In this document: one piece after another, positions 24,953 through 35,640 of the stretch
Layout of the letters: each line of letters starts with the position of its first letter
Numbering within the stretch: position 1 is the first letter of the stretch
Origin: Zhouia amylolytica
Lineage (GTDB): Bacteria > Bacteroidota > Bacteroidia > Flavobacteriales > Flavobacteriaceae
DNA: 64,000 nucleotides
Direction: 5' to 3'
Assembly: GCF_900116365.1 (NCBI RefSeq)
Contig: NZ_FPAG01000009.1
Coordinates: forward strand, 156,633 to 220,632
Made by a program: the position numbers and the translations under genes
The notes under the pieces: model-generated
Seen by the model: the letters and a program-made list of their open reading frames with translations, nothing else
Told to the model about the DNA's origin: nothing
Database searches by the model: none

Positions 24953-27706
24953 TTACTTTTGCTGTAGCAGTATGATGTAATTATCCGGGTTGATTAAACG
25001 TCTCATTTGATCTTCAATATCTTCTTCAGTTATTGTGCGTATTATTTTTTGAAAATCTTGCATGGTATATAATTCACCATAGTCTAATCCCCATTTTAAA
25101 TAGTCTGAACTTACTCTATCTGTTTCATAAAAAGAAGACACATAGTCCTTTTCCAGTAACGCCTTAATCACCAAAGCATCGTGTTCAGATAATATACCTT
25201 CACTCATTGAAGGTAGGACTTCTTCAAGCATAGCCCTTTGTGCTGCATCAACATTCGTTTTATCTTCCACGATATAACGGATACTAACCGCTGATAAGTT
25301 CTGTGACACATTAGCATACCCTGAAGCTCCGAGAGAATAAACAAATCCATATTTTTTCCTTAAAATCTGAAACATCCTTTTATAACCGTATTCGGCTATG
25401 CCTTCACTTATCAATTTATCTTTAAAGGAAACTGGTTTATCCTTTACATTTGAAAACATAAAACTAGATTTGGCTGAAGTCTTTCCCCAGGCTATTTCTT
25501 TTACAGTTGGTTTTTCAATAAACAAAGGTGATGCTTTTTCATTTACTGAAGTATTAAATCGGACCGGCTCAATACTTGCTATGTAAGTGGAGATTAAGTC
25601 ATCTACATTTTCAGGTAATTCTCCTCCAACATATACATAAGCGTCCTTTAGACTCCGTTTGAACATATTATTATATTCAAAAAACCTGGCTACAATAGCA
25701 TCATCAATGGGTTGACTTGTTAATGCAGGCACTTCTAATCCCTTCCCTAAAATATAGTTTGAATACTGATCATATTCATCCTTATTCTGTGTTACACGCT
25801 TTAAATAGCGCTTGAGACTTTCAGACAACTCCCCTGCTTCGGGTTTTGAATTATTCGTAATGATGAGGTTGAATATTTTTATAAGTTGCGAGAAGTTATT
25901 GTTGTTACCTTTTAAACTAAGTTCATAATTATAATTACCAAATTCTACATCCTTATATATTCTTAGCCTACGCCTTAGATCTCTCGCTCCTTTTTCGGAA
26001 TAGACCCCGAATTTTTCATCGAAGTGATCCACAACATATTTAAATAATGCCCGGTCTTCCTGTGGAATGTTGTTTAAACCATGTTTACTTACAATTTTAA
26101 TTTGCGTATCTGATTTGGGTGCATTATTCACAACCACCTTAATACCGTTATCGTATTTTAGCACGTAGAGATAATCTCCGAGTTTTACCTTTTTTTTGAT
26201 TTTCCCTGCCTCTTTATCCTCAATTTCAACCTCTGGCAAATCGTTAGTACTGCCTATTGCAAATTGACTTGATGGTTCCGAAAACTTATACGGCATAACC
26301 TTGGCATTTTTTTCAATATGCCTTAATGAAGCTAAAATATAAGATTCGTCAAAACCATCTTCAAATGCCTTTGCAGTATTATCAAACAAGATTGTTTTAT
26401 TATATTCAGTAAAATGATTCAACAAGTCGGAAAAGTCTTCTGGTGAGATTTCATTTGAAATTTGTTGCGTGTATTTCACCTTATCTATCAATGATAACGG
26501 AACATCACCTTTAAGAAAATGCTTTTTAACATCACCAAGGTAATCTTCAGAACGAGTTGCAAGTCTTTTATAGCGTTTTAAAAAATCATTCACATAATAA
26601 TCGATCTCTTCCTGTAAAAAACCAAAACGTCTGGCCTGTGCTATAACAAAATTGAAATTGTCAAGCATTGTTTTATAAGATGCTCCTTCCTTGGCTTCAA
26701 GCCTAAAATTAAACCACAAATTACCTGTAAAAGGCACTGCAGTATTTGCAGTAACTTTTTTAATATCAGAATCAGGTAATTTACTCAATCTATTACTCAG
26801 CATTTCACAAAACACTTTGTATATGAAATCCTTTTTAAAGGACGCTACCGTATTTACGGGGAAATCACGGGTTTTAAATCCTAAAACCAACATGTCTGCC
26901 CTTTTATTTTTATACTCACCACTAACAATAGTCTCCTTACTCAAGTCAAGATACTTGTTCCTATTGTCTGCTATGGTTCCAGGAAGTTCTCCAAATAATT
27001 TATCTATATACCTGATAATATTTTTCTCATCAACTTTACCATGAACAACCAATGCAAGTTGATCTGTAGTATAGTATTTTTTATAAAAGTCCTTTACATC
27101 TTTGGCAGTTACACTGTTTATCTGTTCAGCTGTACCTAAACCATTATGACCTTCTAAATAAGTACCAATTACGAAAGGGGTACCCCCTGAGCTCCTTAGT
27201 TTAATTTCTTCAATAACCACCTTTTTCTCTACTTCCAGATCATTGGCATCCATTTGAAGATTAAAACACCAATCATTCATCATTCTCAGTGTTTTCTCTA
27301 AAGTAACCTTATTATTTTCGGGTATAAAAACACGATATTCAGTAAAAATATCATTAACCGATCCGTTATAATCTCTACCAATCCGAAGTCCCAAACTCTC
27401 CAGAGTGTCTGCAGTTTTGTTTCCAGGAAAGTTCTTACTTCCCTTGAACACCATATGCTCCAAAAAGTGAGCTACACCACGTTCTTCCCTTTTTTCTACA
27501 TAACTACCGGTATCTGAAAAAAGGTATAATCCAATTTTTCCAGGCTCCCCATTAGGTAGAATGTAATATGAAAAACCATTATCTAACTGCTTATGGATAA
27601 TATTTGATGGTATGGGTAGCTGTTGAGAACTCAAGTTTATTGAAAACATCATCAAATATAAAACTACAGCTACCCTATCAAATAACCTCTTAGACATCAA
27701 TCTCAT
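24953..27706 (-). CDS. M16 family zinc protease, exported, SusCD-linked
   Basis: 917 residues (or 914 from the ATG at 27697), with a hydrophobic signal peptide ending near L-S-S-Q. The inverted zinc motif H-F-L-E-H (H80, E83, H84) and distal Glu in E-V-E-K-K-V-V (E160) are intact, and the second half is the usual degenerate M16 domain. It is only distantly similar to the M16 protein at 17788-20604, so the two are not a recent duplication. It lies 28 nt after the second lipoprotein gene of the SusCD operon and ends before a strong terminator. It probably degrades the imported substrate in the periplasm. Confidence 0.9.
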   Translation of the reverse strand: MRLMSKRLFDRVAVVLYLMMFSINLSSQQLPIPSNIIHKQLDNGFSYYILPNGEPGKIGLYLFSDTGSYVEKREERGVAHFLEHMVFKGSKNFPGNKTADTLESLGLRIGRDYNGSVNDIFTEYRVFIPENNKVTLEKTLRMMNDWCFNLQMDANDLEVEKKVVIEEIKLRSSGGTPFVIGTYLEGHNGLGTAEQINSVTAKDVKDFYKKYYTTDQLALVVHGKVDEKNIIRYIDKLFGELPGTIADNRNKYLDLSKETIVSGEYKNKRADMLVLGFKTRDFPVNTVASFKKDFIYKVFCEMLSNRLSKLPDSDIKKVTANTAVPFTGNLWFNFRLEAKEGASYKTMLDNFNFVIAQARRFGFLQEEIDYYVNDFLKRYKRLATRSEDYLGDVKKHFLKGDVPLSLIDKVKYTQQISNEISPEDFSDLLNHFTEYNKTILFDNTAKAFEDGFDESYILASLRHIEKNAKVMPYKFSEPSSQFAIGSTNDLPEVEIEDKEAGKIKKKVKLGDYLYVLKYDNGIKVVVNNAPKSDTQIKIVSKHGLNNIPQEDRALFKYVVDHFDEKFGVYSEKGARDLRRRLRIYKDVEFGNYNYELSLKGNNNNFSQLIKIFNLIITNNSKPEAGELSESLKRYLKRVTQNKDEYDQYSNYILGKGLEVPALTSQPIDDAIVARFFEYNNMFKRSLKDAYVYVGGELPENVDDLISTYIASIEPVRFNTSVNEKASPLFIEKPTVKEIAWGKTSAKSSFMFSNVKDKPVSFKDKLISEGIAEYGYKRMFQILRKKYGFVYSLGASGYANVSQNLSAVSIRYIVEDKTNVDAAQRAMLEEVLPSMSEGILSEHDALVIKALLEKDYVSSFYETDRVSSDYLKWGLDYGELYTMQDFQKIIRTITEEDIEDQMRRLINPDNYIILLQQK

Positions 27707-27734
27707 CTAATCTATCTTTTATTAATCAATATGA

Positions 27735-29216
27735 TTACTCATAAAAAAACGAGTAAGAGGCTGATTTTCCTTTTACAAAAGAGGTTCCTGAGGTATACAG
27801 CTTGACAATTCTTGTAATATTACCATTATTGTCAGTTTCGTATGTATATGATGGCTCTCTTAAATAAGTTCCGCTGTAGCTCGGATCTGTCGGCACTGTT
27901 TTGGTCATTATATACTTATGCCAAAACAGGTCGTTAAACACTTCAAACAAAGCCGAATTACCTGAAACAAACGGTGGTAAACCTTCATTAAATGTTGGCA
28001 TTAAAACCGGATCATAATCTTCTCTGTGCTGTCTTCTGATTGTATTACTTGACATATAGCTGGTGCTTTGCCAGAATTCACCAAAAATGTTTTCTCCTAA
28101 ATTGAAGGGATCGCTATAATATATATTATCTACGGTTGAGTTGGTATTAAATGATAATACCGTGCCCTTTACAGGGTCATAAACAAAATTATCTGCCTCT
28201 ACCTCGACATCTCCTATAACCACATTACCTTCTTCATACTCAAATGATTGAGATTCTATGTTTTGAATCTCTGTTGAACCCGGAATATAATTAATGTACC
28301 TGTAATTTTCGAAGGTAAAACTTCCATCAACCTCAGTGCTTCTGTACAACAGGGTATCGACCATTTTCAAATCGTTGTACCTGAATTCATGGTAATAATT
28401 TCTACCATTCGGAAATATATAATCCAGGGCTGTCATATTACCGTTTTCATCATATTGAAACTTAATTTGAATTAAAAGGTCACTGGTCGTCAGGTAATTA
28501 ATCTGCACCGGTCTTTGTACTGATTCCCCTTTAAAAACTTTAATGGTGGTAGTTGACGTTTGTCCTTTTTCGTCAACAATGACAACATCAATGTGATATT
28601 CTACATCAAGTTCCAAATTCCCTAAAAAAACCAATTGTTTGAGAGGCATTTCATATAAGGGTTCTGAAGGATTGGATTCGAATAGATATTGTTCTTCACC
28701 TTCAAACAGAACCTGTACGGAACTAATTGCATTTAATCCTGTTGTGATTAATCCTTTCACGACATATGCCGGTGCTGCAACTGAAATATTATCTCCACCG
28801 ACTAATTTAATCTCAGGAAAAGAAAACCCTTTAACATCAATTCGAATACCCCGGTTAAAACTACGATCGTCTGCATCCGTTACCTTAACAAGATAATTTA
28901 GTACCGTATCCTTTTCGAAGCTTGTTAAATCTACTCTATATTGAAAATCGAATTTTGTCCTGCCATTATATTCATCGATTTTCTCTAAAACTTCATAATT
29001 TGTAGCATCCAGTATATTAATAGAAGAAACTCCATTAGGAACATCCATTTTCAGATTAATATCATAGAAATCTGCGGTATCTCTTCTGATTTCAACACGC
29101 GTATCTTCTAATTCAAACCCTGGATCTGGGAATACAGGATCACTCTCACAAGATTGCAATGCAAAAAGGCCAAGGCAACCTATTAATAATATATATATTA
29201 AGTTATTTATTTTCAT
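27735..29216 (-). CDS. Surface lipoprotein with Ig-like modules, SusCD-linked
   Basis: 493 residues with a lipoprotein signal; the likely anchor is C23 (A-L-Q-S-C) followed by acidic E-S-D-P, which resembles the Bacteroidetes surface-export signal. C14 (L-I-G-C) is a less likely alternative. About residues 30-235 look like two beta-sandwich (Ig/FN3-like) modules; the rest has Y-D-E-N-G-N-M-T and Y-E-T-D-N-N-G-N-I-T strand repeats that recall YD/RHS-like repeats. It occupies the place where SusE/F-like substrate-binding lipoproteins usually sit. No catalytic motif is visible. Function inferred from position only: substrate capture at the cell surface. Confidence 0.7.
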   Translation of the reverse strand: MKINNLIYILLIGCLGLFALQSCESDPVFPDPGFELEDTRVEIRRDTADFYDINLKMDVPNGVSSINILDATNYEVLEKIDEYNGRTKFDFQYRVDLTSFEKDTVLNYLVKVTDADDRSFNRGIRIDVKGFSFPEIKLVGGDNISVAAPAYVVKGLITTGLNAISSVQVLFEGEEQYLFESNPSEPLYEMPLKQLVFLGNLELDVEYHIDVVIVDEKGQTSTTTIKVFKGESVQRPVQINYLTTSDLLIQIKFQYDENGNMTALDYIFPNGRNYYHEFRYNDLKMVDTLLYRSTEVDGSFTFENYRYINYIPGSTEIQNIESQSFEYEEGNVVIGDVEVEADNFVYDPVKGTVLSFNTNSTVDNIYYSDPFNLGENIFGEFWQSTSYMSSNTIRRQHREDYDPVLMPTFNEGLPPFVSGNSALFEVFNDLFWHKYIMTKTVPTDPSYSGTYLREPSYTYETDNNGNITRIVKLYTSGTSFVKGKSASYSFFYE

Positions 29217-29245
29217 GACTTATAGATTTAAATTACCTGGTTTAT

Positions 29246-30361
29246 TTAGTTGAGTACATTTAAGTCTGGATTAATACCGACTATATCAACTCCCCAGCTC
29301 ATTAACAAATCGCGTAATAAAATTATGTTCTCCTGAATGTTTTCAGGATACTCTAAAAACTCAGCTTCATTTCTGTGAATCATCTCTGTTAGATAACTTC
29401 TTACATCTATGGCCTCATTTCCGACAAATTCATAACTCGGTCTTAATGCTTTGGGATGAATTATTCTTGTAGGCAACCTGTTTCCATCTTCATCGAAACT
29501 CTGATAATAGGTTCTTAAACCAAAGCTATTGAAGAAGTAATAGGCATCAATAAACCCTTTTGAATAAAACCAATCTTTATCAATAACATAAACATTCTTG
29601 TCTTCGGCTATATTAAGTTCTTCTCTGTAAACCACATCCATATTCTGATTGTAGTATGCACTTTTACCATTAAAAAAAGAAGCCGGGACCTCATCATATA
29701 AGTTATGCATTGACATAATTCTGGATAACAGGATATAGAAATTATCTTTTGTATACTCATCAATATCTTTAACGACCTCATCTTGATTTACACTAAAGAC
29801 AATTGAATGTTCATTAAATACTGTTCTCTGCAGGTTTCTTGAGCTTCCCGAACGACTGAACCTGGATTCAGATTCAGTCATTACTGAACCCGGTTCTCCG
29901 GTAACCAGCAGAGGGGCAAAAACAGATTCACTCAACAATACCTTGTACGGCATTAAACCTGCAATTTTACTGTTAGGCTTAAAGTACTTGAATAAAGTAG
30001 TGTCTATAAAAGTGACTGCTGCCTCCGTATAGGCCTTATATGCTGGTATATCTTCCGCTGCCATTACGTCAAGCGTATCCGTAAATAAGGTTCTGATTTG
30101 CGGAATTTCTACACTTTCCCATAATTCTGCAATATTATCTGACGAAGCTACATATGCAAAATCAAGAATATTATCATACTCATAAAGCACGCCCGTATTA
30201 AAATCGGAATACAATCTGGCTATAGTTGCATTGTTTAAATCCAACTGCCCTGAAACTCTATCTTCATCTTTATTGGAAGGTCTTATTTCCTCTTGCGGCC
30301 TTTCACATGCATAAATAAACAATGCCGCAAACACAACGTATATAAGAAATGGATTTTTCAT
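29246..30361 (-). CDS. Degenerate import-associated zinc metallohydrolase-like lipoprotein
   Basis: 371 residues from the ATG at 30361, which gives a lipoprotein signal (F-I-Y-A-C, C19); an open frame extends to 30403 but would overlap susD. The layout follows the substrate import-associated zinc metallohydrolase lipoproteins found next to SusCD pairs: an early V-L-Y-E-Y-D block, a K-Y-F-K-P-N-S-K ... L-L-S-E-S block, then the strand and helix that normally carry H-E-F-A-H. Here that helix reads Y-I-L-L-S-R-I-M-S-M-H-N-L-Y, so the HExxH is missing. It may be a binding protein. Family match is by eye; confidence in the exact family is moderate. Confidence 0.65.
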   Translation of the reverse strand: MKNPFLIYVVFAALFIYACERPQEEIRPSNKDEDRVSGQLDLNNATIARLYSDFNTGVLYEYDNILDFAYVASSDNIAELWESVEIPQIRTLFTDTLDVMAAEDIPAYKAYTEAAVTFIDTTLFKYFKPNSKIAGLMPYKVLLSESVFAPLLVTGEPGSVMTESESRFSRSGSSRNLQRTVFNEHSIVFSVNQDEVVKDIDEYTKDNFYILLSRIMSMHNLYDEVPASFFNGKSAYYNQNMDVVYREELNIAEDKNVYVIDKDWFYSKGFIDAYYFFNSFGLRTYYQSFDEDGNRLPTRIIHPKALRPSYEFVGNEAIDVRSYLTEMIHRNEAEFLEYPENIQENIILLRDLLMSWGVDIVGINPDLNVLN

Positions 30362-30395
30362 ATTTAATAGTTTTTGATTAACTACTGATCTTTCT

Positions 30396-31829
30396 TTAAT
30401 CAATAATTACTTCATTATTTATTTCAGGTATTTTCTCATAACGCTCATTATTTCTAATTAGCGGGTTATTTTGTCTCTCTTTAAGAGGAATTGGCAGTGT
30501 GTAGTTTAGATCATCTGGTAATAGGGTATAAGTTTCTGTTCCAAGTTTAGTACCATTATCTTCTATCAGAGAATAAACATGTTTAATTTCAGGCCTGTTC
30601 TTCATGCGTCTTAAATCGAACCATCTATGATGATCTTCAAAACAAAGCTCTTTTCGTCTTTCTTGCAAAACATAAGCTAATACCTCACTGGATTCACCAG
30701 GATAAACTACAGAAGATGCATCTGAATACCTGGCACTATGCAAGCTTCTAATATCATTCAATGCGTTTTCAACATCTTGTTTTTGAGCATAGGCTTCAGC
30801 ACGATTCAAATAAGCTTCTGAAACTCTAAAATTGGCATAACCTAAACTAGTGTAAGTATCACGCTGATATTTTCTAGGCATATAGTACAGCTTCCCTGTA
30901 CCGTTGTCAATTGCCGTAAAAAAGGCTTCTTTTCGAATATCATTATCATCGTAAAGATCAATCAATTCCTTATTTGCAATATACGGCTCCGTATCACCTC
31001 CAAATAATGGTCTTAATGTACTATAAGAATATAATAGTTCGCTATTGTCTTCTGTAATAAATGGAACATTGACAGATATTCTTGACAAACTAGCCTCAGC
31101 TATAACTTTATTCGAGTAGTCGATAGCTTCATCCCATTTTTCCTGGTATAATTTAACTCTTGACATTAGCAGATTACAAGCAGCAATATTTGGGTGCCAA
31201 ATACTTTTCTCTATACCACTCATTGTGATGAGTTCGATTGCACTCATAAGGTCTGCTTCAATTTGCGAATAGCACTCATTAACCGTATTCCTGCTGTAAA
31301 CCTCTTCCACCCCGATGTTATCTCTGACAGGTATTCCCAGAGCAACATCAGCACTTGAAGAATTATAAGGTTGACCATATAGATTTAATAAATTGAAATA
31401 TGAAAACGCTCTTATGAAATATGCTTCACCTTTTACAAAATCTATTTCACTTTGATTACCTAAAGCATCATCGATAAGTTCAATTACATAATTTGAAATA
31501 GCAATATCTTCATATATATTTCCCCAGGTCTGATTCACAGAATTATTTTCATTTCCATCCTCATCTATTTCAATTTCCCGTTGCCAGGTATAGGTGGTTT
31601 TACTGCTAAACTTTTGTGATGATAATGCCTCAGGATTTTCGACAATATTATCAGTCATGTGATCTACAGTTAAGAAAATCGGATAATTCCAATTAAATTC
31701 CTGCAATAGCATGGCTGCATAGTGATCAGTTTTTTCAGGCACTAATTTATCCTGATCCACTTCATCAAGAAAATCACTACAACTGAAAGTCAATAAGATT
31801 ATCGGTATTATTAAAAATAACTTTTTCAT
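30396..31829 (-). CDS. SusD/RagB family outer-membrane lipoprotein
   Basis: 477 residues with lipobox L-T-F-S-C (C17) followed by S-D-F-L-D. Helical TPR-like core with the family blocks Y-F-N-L-L-N-L-Y-G-Q-P-Y, R-V-S-E-A-Y-L-N-R-A-E-A-Y and E-R-R-K-E-L-C-F-E-D-H-H-R-W-F-D-L-R-R, all typical of SusD. SusD proteins form a lid over the SusC barrel and bind substrate outside the cell. It directly follows susC (10 nt) and precedes the metallohydrolase-like lipoprotein. Confidence 0.95.
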   Translation of the reverse strand: MKKLFLIIPIILLTFSCSDFLDEVDQDKLVPEKTDHYAAMLLQEFNWNYPIFLTVDHMTDNIVENPEALSSQKFSSKTTYTWQREIEIDEDGNENNSVNQTWGNIYEDIAISNYVIELIDDALGNQSEIDFVKGEAYFIRAFSYFNLLNLYGQPYNSSSADVALGIPVRDNIGVEEVYSRNTVNECYSQIEADLMSAIELITMSGIEKSIWHPNIAACNLLMSRVKLYQEKWDEAIDYSNKVIAEASLSRISVNVPFITEDNSELLYSYSTLRPLFGGDTEPYIANKELIDLYDDNDIRKEAFFTAIDNGTGKLYYMPRKYQRDTYTSLGYANFRVSEAYLNRAEAYAQKQDVENALNDIRSLHSARYSDASSVVYPGESSEVLAYVLQERRKELCFEDHHRWFDLRRMKNRPEIKHVYSLIEDNGTKLGTETYTLLPDDLNYTLPIPLKERQNNPLIRNNERYEKIPEINNEVIID

Positions 31830-31839
31830 TTTTTTCTGT

Positions 31840-34800
31840 TTAGAATGACATATTTAAACTTAAGCTGTAGTTAGGCAAGGTTGGCATTCCTATTCCAGAC
31901 ACCTGCTCTGGATCCTGTCCTTTTAAATCACTGTCGAATGCAAAGAAACCAAGGTTACTTCCCTGAACTCCAATATTTAAGCTTTTTACCCCAGCTTTCC
32001 CAAAGAATTGGGAAGGAACATTGTAATTAACTGTTAAAGACTGAAATCTGAAATGACTTGCATCTACTGTTCGCTCATCGCTGTAATCGTACATCCACCA
32101 TGCACTAGTTCCGTCTGGGACTACGGTTCCATGATTAGTCATATAAACTCTTGAATAACCATCGGCACTGGTTGAAGAAGTAAATGTCATATTATGATTA
32201 GATATGGCCGGAATACTTGTATTAAGTTCATCTCCAGGTTGCCTCCAACGCCTATTAAAATCGGCATGCATATTCTCATATGGAAGCGGCAAGTTTTGAT
32301 TTCCGTTATAGAGGCTCAATAATCTTGTTTTATATCCTAGTTTGTAGGTAAAATTGGCTGATATTGTAAAATTCCCTGATTTTATTTGGGTACCAAACCC
32401 TCCATAAAATCTAGGTGTACGGCTCCCTTCGTAAACTAAAGCAGCTTCTAATTGTTCTTCAGGTGTCATATTTTCTTCTACCAAATGTTTAAAAGTTGGC
32501 AGTCCTTCTTCACTTAAACCATCAAACTGATAAGAAAAGAATCCACTGGTAGGAAAACCTGCCCGATAAATATTCCCCTGTAAATAGTTATACGCTGTTA
32601 GGTTTCTTTGTGAACCATCTTCAAATCCTTCAAGAACGCGATCTCTGTCGTGTGAAAAATTGAAATGAGTACTCCATGCAAAATCATCTTTCTTAACATT
32701 TACTGTTCGAATCGCGAACTCAAAAGTATTCACATCCTTACTACCTGAATTAAAAAGCTGAACTGCAGTTCCGTTTACTAAAGATACCGGGCGAGCCTGT
32801 AACAAGTCTGTACTCTTAGAGTAAGCATAATCAACAGCTCCACTTATTCTTCCACCAAGAAAACTATAATTCAATCCAACATTTGTAGTATTTGTTTTTT
32901 CCCAACGTAAATTTGCATTTGGAAGCGCCGATAAGTCTGCTGTATTTTCAGGATAATATATTGAATTGTTCTTCCCATAATTAGCTATTACGAGATAAGG
33001 GCTACCATTCGGCATGGTTCCACGAATACCATAAGATGCTCTAAGGGCAAGTTCATCCAAACCTCCTGCATTCTTCAAAAACTTTTCATTGTGAATATTC
33101 CATCGTGCAGAAGCAGACCAGGTAGGCTTAAACTTATATCTTTCGTATTGTCCAAAAGCATTCGAACCATCGCTTCGCATATTGAAATTCAACACATAAC
33201 GACTATCGTAAACATAATTAATTATTCCAAAAAACGACATTGTATTTTGCAGTCTGTCTGTAATGTTCGGATAAACGGATAACCCTCCTCTATTGGTAAG
33301 CCAATAGAACATAGCATCGTAATCATACTCACTAAAATCAATAAAACTATTACCGTCTTCTCTGCCTATACCAGGATTCGGAAGGGCTACAAACCCTCTT
33401 CCCTGGTAGTGATTATATCCTGGCACTGTAAATCCTGTAGCCCCCCAATATTGGATAGACCTTGCTTCCTGACCTAAATTAACATTGAACGCATGACGAT
33501 TTCCAAATACGCGGTTATAGTTTAACTGATTGGTAATGGTATAAGTATCCTGACTTACCATACCTCCATTGTACACACCTCCAAATGGTAGGGTAGACCC
33601 TACATTTTGTCTATCCTCTATTAAATTTTCAAATGCATCATATGTACGTAATTTTGCTGCATAAAATGAATCTTCAGTGATCCACTCTTCCGTTAAATTG
33701 GTAGTATTACGGTAGCTACCCTGACTGGTAAAACGAAGGTTTTTCATGAAATCCCAGCGTAACTGAGCAGATACGGTAAAATCTTTATTGGTAATATTTC
33801 TTTCAGAATTATTCATTTCATGCAGAATATTATAGCCTGCATATTCTTTTCCATAACCATCTGAATAAATTTCCTGTGGCTGGAAAAAGTAATCACCATT
33901 TTCATCATAAATCGGAATTGTTCTACTGGTGTTATAAGCTGTATCGAACAGGTTTATTGAACTGTGATTATATTTTCCTTTCTGTACAGATCCACTAAAT
34001 CTAAAAGACAGTTTAATATTATCTCTGATATCTAAATCAACATTTGAACGGGCAGTAATTCTATTCAGATCTACGTTATTTTCTGCTCCTCTTTGATCAT
34101 CATAACCTAATGAAAAGTAGTAACGTGACTTTTCTCCACCTCCGGATGCACTTACTGAATGACGTTGACTGAATGAATTACGATATAACTCACCAAACCA
34201 ATCTGAATTCAATGTTTCTAAATACCCGACTCTATCTTTAAATTGTTGATAATTATATGTTCCGTCCCACAAATTCATTAAAGCTCCTTCGTACCCTAAA
34301 CGACCTACATTATCATAAAAGCCACTATATCCAAGGTTCTTTTGATACATTTCTCTGGAAACATCTATACGCTCCAAAGATGTCATTAAATTAAAATCAG
34401 AATATCGTGGTGCCTGAACGAAACTATAACCACCTGAATAGGTTAAGGAAGGCTGTCCTTGCTTTCCTCTTTTTGTAGTTATAACAATAACTCCATTTGC
34501 AGCGCGAGTACCATATATTGCGGTAGCTGACGCATCTTTCAGAATGTCAATTTTAGCTATATCTGAAGGATTAATACCTGTTATTGCATTTCCTATAATA
34601 TTGATATTATCAAAACTATTTATCTGATCTGCACTAAGTGGCACCGGGTCTTCATAAACAACTCCATCAACCACCCAAAGAGGACTCTGATTTCCTGTAA
34701 ACGTACTTCCACTTCTAATTCTGATTTTAGCAGCTGCACCAGGAACTGCGCTTAGATTACTTACTAACAATCCAGTCGCCTTACCCTCTAGCATTTTATC

Positions 34801-35475
34801 TACACTAATAGCTCCAACTATGTCCAAATCTTCCGAATTAACCTCAGCAATTGAGCTGGTTAACTCTCTTTTATCGATAGTCTGATACCCCGTAAGTACT
34901 ACCTCTCCCAAATCTAATGTTTCCAACTCCATTTTAATTTGAAGTTGCATTGATTTAGATACTTTTATTTCTTGTGTTTTATATCCAATGTAAGAAATAA
35001 CTAATATGGATTCCTTGGGCGGTAAATTCATACTAAACTTACCGTCAAAATCTGTAGAGGTCCCGAGCCTGCTATTTTTAACCATAACATTTACACCCGG
35101 AATCAAGGCATTACTTGTAGCATCAATAATGGTACCTGAGACGGTAATCGATTGACTCTGGTCTACCTTATCATTTTCCTTCTCTACAATTATTATTACT
35201 CCGTCTACCATACGATATGATAAACCGGTTCCGTATAGCACCTCATCCAATAATTGATTGACAGAAATATTCGTTTTCTGCACAGATACTTTCTCTAATT
35301 CGGCAATTTTATCCTCATTAAAGAAAAAGCTATAATCTGTTTGCTTCCTTATTTCTTCAAACAAATACGAGAAGCTTACATCTGTTAAATTTAGACTCAC
35401 ACGCTTAGACTGCGAATAGGTGGCAGCATTGAGCGTTAAAACAGCACTTAAAATTAATACAATCGACATCCTCAT
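31840..35475 (-). CDS. SusC/RagA family TonB-dependent transporter with STN domain
   Basis: 1211 residues from the ATG at 35475; an in-frame TTG at 35481 is less likely. Signal peptide to about T-Y-S-Q. Order: STN domain (about 25-95), CarboxypepD-regulatory-like domain (about 110-190, with G-V-N-V-M-V-K and G-K-F-S-M-N-L), plug with the SusC block G-A-A-A-K-I-R-I-R-S and A-T-A-I-Y-G-T-R-A-A-N-G-V, then a 22-strand-type barrel ending S-L-N-M-S-F. The STN domain is the part that signals to a FecR anti-sigma factor, which fits the two genes upstream. No carbohydrate enzymes accompany it; proteases do. A 20-codon ORF ends 2 nt upstream. Confidence 0.95.
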   Translation of the reverse strand: MRMSIVLILSAVLTLNAATYSQSKRVSLNLTDVSFSYLFEEIRKQTDYSFFFNEDKIAELEKVSVQKTNISVNQLLDEVLYGTGLSYRMVDGVIIIVEKENDKVDQSQSITVSGTIIDATSNALIPGVNVMVKNSRLGTSTDFDGKFSMNLPPKESILVISYIGYKTQEIKVSKSMQLQIKMELETLDLGEVVLTGYQTIDKRELTSSIAEVNSEDLDIVGAISVDKMLEGKATGLLVSNLSAVPGAAAKIRIRSGSTFTGNQSPLWVVDGVVYEDPVPLSADQINSFDNINIIGNAITGINPSDIAKIDILKDASATAIYGTRAANGVIVITTKRGKQGQPSLTYSGGYSFVQAPRYSDFNLMTSLERIDVSREMYQKNLGYSGFYDNVGRLGYEGALMNLWDGTYNYQQFKDRVGYLETLNSDWFGELYRNSFSQRHSVSASGGGEKSRYYFSLGYDDQRGAENNVDLNRITARSNVDLDIRDNIKLSFRFSGSVQKGKYNHSSINLFDTAYNTSRTIPIYDENGDYFFQPQEIYSDGYGKEYAGYNILHEMNNSERNITNKDFTVSAQLRWDFMKNLRFTSQGSYRNTTNLTEEWITEDSFYAAKLRTYDAFENLIEDRQNVGSTLPFGGVYNGGMVSQDTYTITNQLNYNRVFGNRHAFNVNLGQEARSIQYWGATGFTVPGYNHYQGRGFVALPNPGIGREDGNSFIDFSEYDYDAMFYWLTNRGGLSVYPNITDRLQNTMSFFGIINYVYDSRYVLNFNMRSDGSNAFGQYERYKFKPTWSASARWNIHNEKFLKNAGGLDELALRASYGIRGTMPNGSPYLVIANYGKNNSIYYPENTADLSALPNANLRWEKTNTTNVGLNYSFLGGRISGAVDYAYSKSTDLLQARPVSLVNGTAVQLFNSGSKDVNTFEFAIRTVNVKKDDFAWSTHFNFSHDRDRVLEGFEDGSQRNLTAYNYLQGNIYRAGFPTSGFFSYQFDGLSEEGLPTFKHLVEENMTPEEQLEAALVYEGSRTPRFYGGFGTQIKSGNFTISANFTYKLGYKTRLLSLYNGNQNLPLPYENMHADFNRRWRQPGDELNTSIPAISNHNMTFTSSTSADGYSRVYMTNHGTVVPDGTSAWWMYDYSDERTVDASHFRFQSLTVNYNVPSQFFGKAGVKSLNIGVQGSNLGFFAFDSDLKGQDPEQVSGIGMPTLPNYSLSLNMSF

Positions 35476-35640
35476 AATCAACTCTCCATTTTATATAGCT
35501 TCACATTACCATGAAAAGCGGTTAATAACTTTATTCTCATAATTATTTAATTGATTTGATTAGTAATAAAAAAACACTTCTAGAAGATATAATCATCAGG
35601 AAAAGTTGCGCTTTTCTCTTCCTTTTAGTTAGTTAATTAA

